From CAZPRQ01 sp964589415 (GTDB lineage: Bacteria > Patescibacteriota > Doudnabacteria > UBA920): a stretch of DNA of 19,051 bases. Shown piece after piece: positions 18,170-19,051 of the stretch. Location: contig CAZPRQ010000024.1 of the NCBI GenBank assembly GCA_964589415.1, positions 1-19,051 on the forward strand, read 5' to 3'. A model generated the notes under the pieces. That model worked only from the letters and a program-made list of their open reading frames with translations, was not told where the DNA came from and ran no database searches. How positions within the stretch are numbered: the first letter of the stretch is position 1; each line of letters starts with the position of its first letter. The translations under genes and the position numbers were made by a program.

Positions 18170-19051
18170 ATGCCAGGGTTGCGAGATATTAAAAGAAGAA
18201 TAAGGTCGGTCCAGGGTACGAGAAAAATTACCCGTGCCATGCAAATGGTGTCCGCCGCTAAAATGAAGCGCGCCCAGACCATGGCTTTAAACAACCGCAC
18301 CTACGCGGAATTGGCATGGAACCTTATTCAAAACATTTCAAGAACAGGCGCGTTTTACCACCCGCTTATTAATGTGCATCCGTCGGCTCCAAAAATAGGC
18401 ATTATTTACCTGTCTAGCAATAAAGGACTCGTAGGCGGCCTGAACACAAATTTACTAACGACACTGAAAAACCTGGAAAAAACCGAGCCGGAAATAATTG
18501 CCGAAATTATTACTTACGGCAAAAAAGGTAATTTCACGCTGTCCTTGTTAAAAAGAAACGTTATTGCGGACTTTCCAAAACTGGATAGGACAATCTCCGC
18601 CGAAGAAATTTACCCAATCGCTCAAATGATTGGGGAAATGTATTCCTCCGGTAAATACCGAAAAATATATATTATCTACAACCAGTTTATTTCCACGCTC
18701 TCCCAAAAACCCGTACTAAAACAGCTTTTGCCTTTTTCCGAAAGTATTACCGAAGTGCTGGCAGAAGAAGATTTTGACCCCCTACCAACAGACGTACAAT
18801 ATATTTTTGAACCGGACCCCAAAGACGTACTGGAACACCTCTTGCCAAGAATTTTAGAAAGCCAAATATACGAAGCCATACTGGAATCGGATGCTTCGGA
18901 ACATTCCGCCCGCATGGTTATGATGAAAAATGCCACTGAATCGGCCGGGGACTTAGTAGCAGACTTAACTTTAACTTATAATCAATTAAGGCAGAATAAA
19001 ATTACTACGGAACTAGCGGAAATAACGGCTGGGAAAATAGCCTTGGAGTAA
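18170..19051 (+). CDS. atpG: ATP synthase F1 subunit gamma
   Basis: 293 residues, ending with its stop codon on the last base of the window, so it is complete. Gamma is the central rotor shaft. MPGLRDIKRRIRSVQGTRKI, then TRAMQMVSAAKMKRAQ, is the typical N-terminal helix; IYLSSNKGLVGGLNTNL is the usual Rossmann-like core start; and the C-terminal helix MMKNATESAGDLVADLTLTYNQLRQ, NKITTELAEITAG is intact. No Shine-Dalgarno is present; an AT-rich decamer repeat precedes the start. The beta and epsilon genes should follow outside the window. Confidence 0.97.
   Translation: MPGLRDIKRRIRSVQGTRKITRAMQMVSAAKMKRAQTMALNNRTYAELAWNLIQNISRTGAFYHPLINVHPSAPKIGIIYLSSNKGLVGGLNTNLLTTLKNLEKTEPEIIAEIITYGKKGNFTLSLLKRNVIADFPKLDRTISAEEIYPIAQMIGEMYSSGKYRKIYIIYNQFISTLSQKPVLKQLLPFSESITEVLAEEDFDPLPTDVQYIFEPDPKDVLEHLLPRILESQIYEAILESDASEHSARMVMMKNATESAGDLVADLTLTYNQLRQNKITTELAEITAGKIALE

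Overview
The window looks like part of the chromosome of a Candidate Phyla Radiation (Patescibacteria) bacterium. This is inferred from gene style, since no rRNA is present. The signs are compact single-copy housekeeping genes, small membrane proteins typical of that group (NERD-domain protein, bacterial PH-domain protein, stand-alone VKOR, FtsB-like protein, SurA/PrsA-like isomerase), very few Shine-Dalgarno sequences, some promoters that predict leaderless mRNAs, and a short ATP synthase delta subunit. The DNA is moderately AT-rich. Nearly all genes are on the + strand.

Layout. 1-596: 3' end of lepA. 597-2500: a VOC-family protein and an exported Cys-containing protein on +, plus two tiny genes on the - strand (736-930 and 2204-2422), each with a strong Shine-Dalgarno and its own terminator. 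2501-3193: cold-shock protein with terminator, then a 38-bp perfect palindrome and short GGTATATA repeats. 3194-6468: VKOR, NERD protein, PH-domain protein, FtsB-like protein and parvulin-type isomerase, mostly envelope-related. 6507-8363 and 11456-13123: two long paralogous membrane-anchored proteins, each with a pseudopilin-like C-terminal region carrying four Cys. Between them lie alanine racemase (cell-wall D-Ala), a 405-base tRNA locus, and a protein ending in a PEP-utilising phosphohistidine domain. 13152-13760: Nudix hydrolase. 13853-19051: the first seven genes of an F1Fo ATP synthase operon, in the order atpI/Z-like, a, c, b, delta, alpha, gamma. Beta and epsilon would be expected just beyond the right edge.

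The most unusual part is 9624-9941. An intact tRNA-Thr(CGU) sits inside what reads as the anticodon loop of a second tRNA-Thr(CGU)-like sequence. The outer copy is also interrupted in its D arm by compact GC-rich hairpins. When the inserts are removed on paper, the outer copy regains an anticodon loop identical to the inner tRNA and a perfect but different T stem. It may be a nested or intron-like arrangement, a tRNA broken by hairpin elements, or an assembly artefact.

Other leads are the 38-bp palindrome, the paired - strand mini-genes, the conserved Cys spacing in the two long paralogs together with a nearby VKOR, the altered glycine motif of the c subunit, and structured or repetitive spacers inside the ATP synthase operon.
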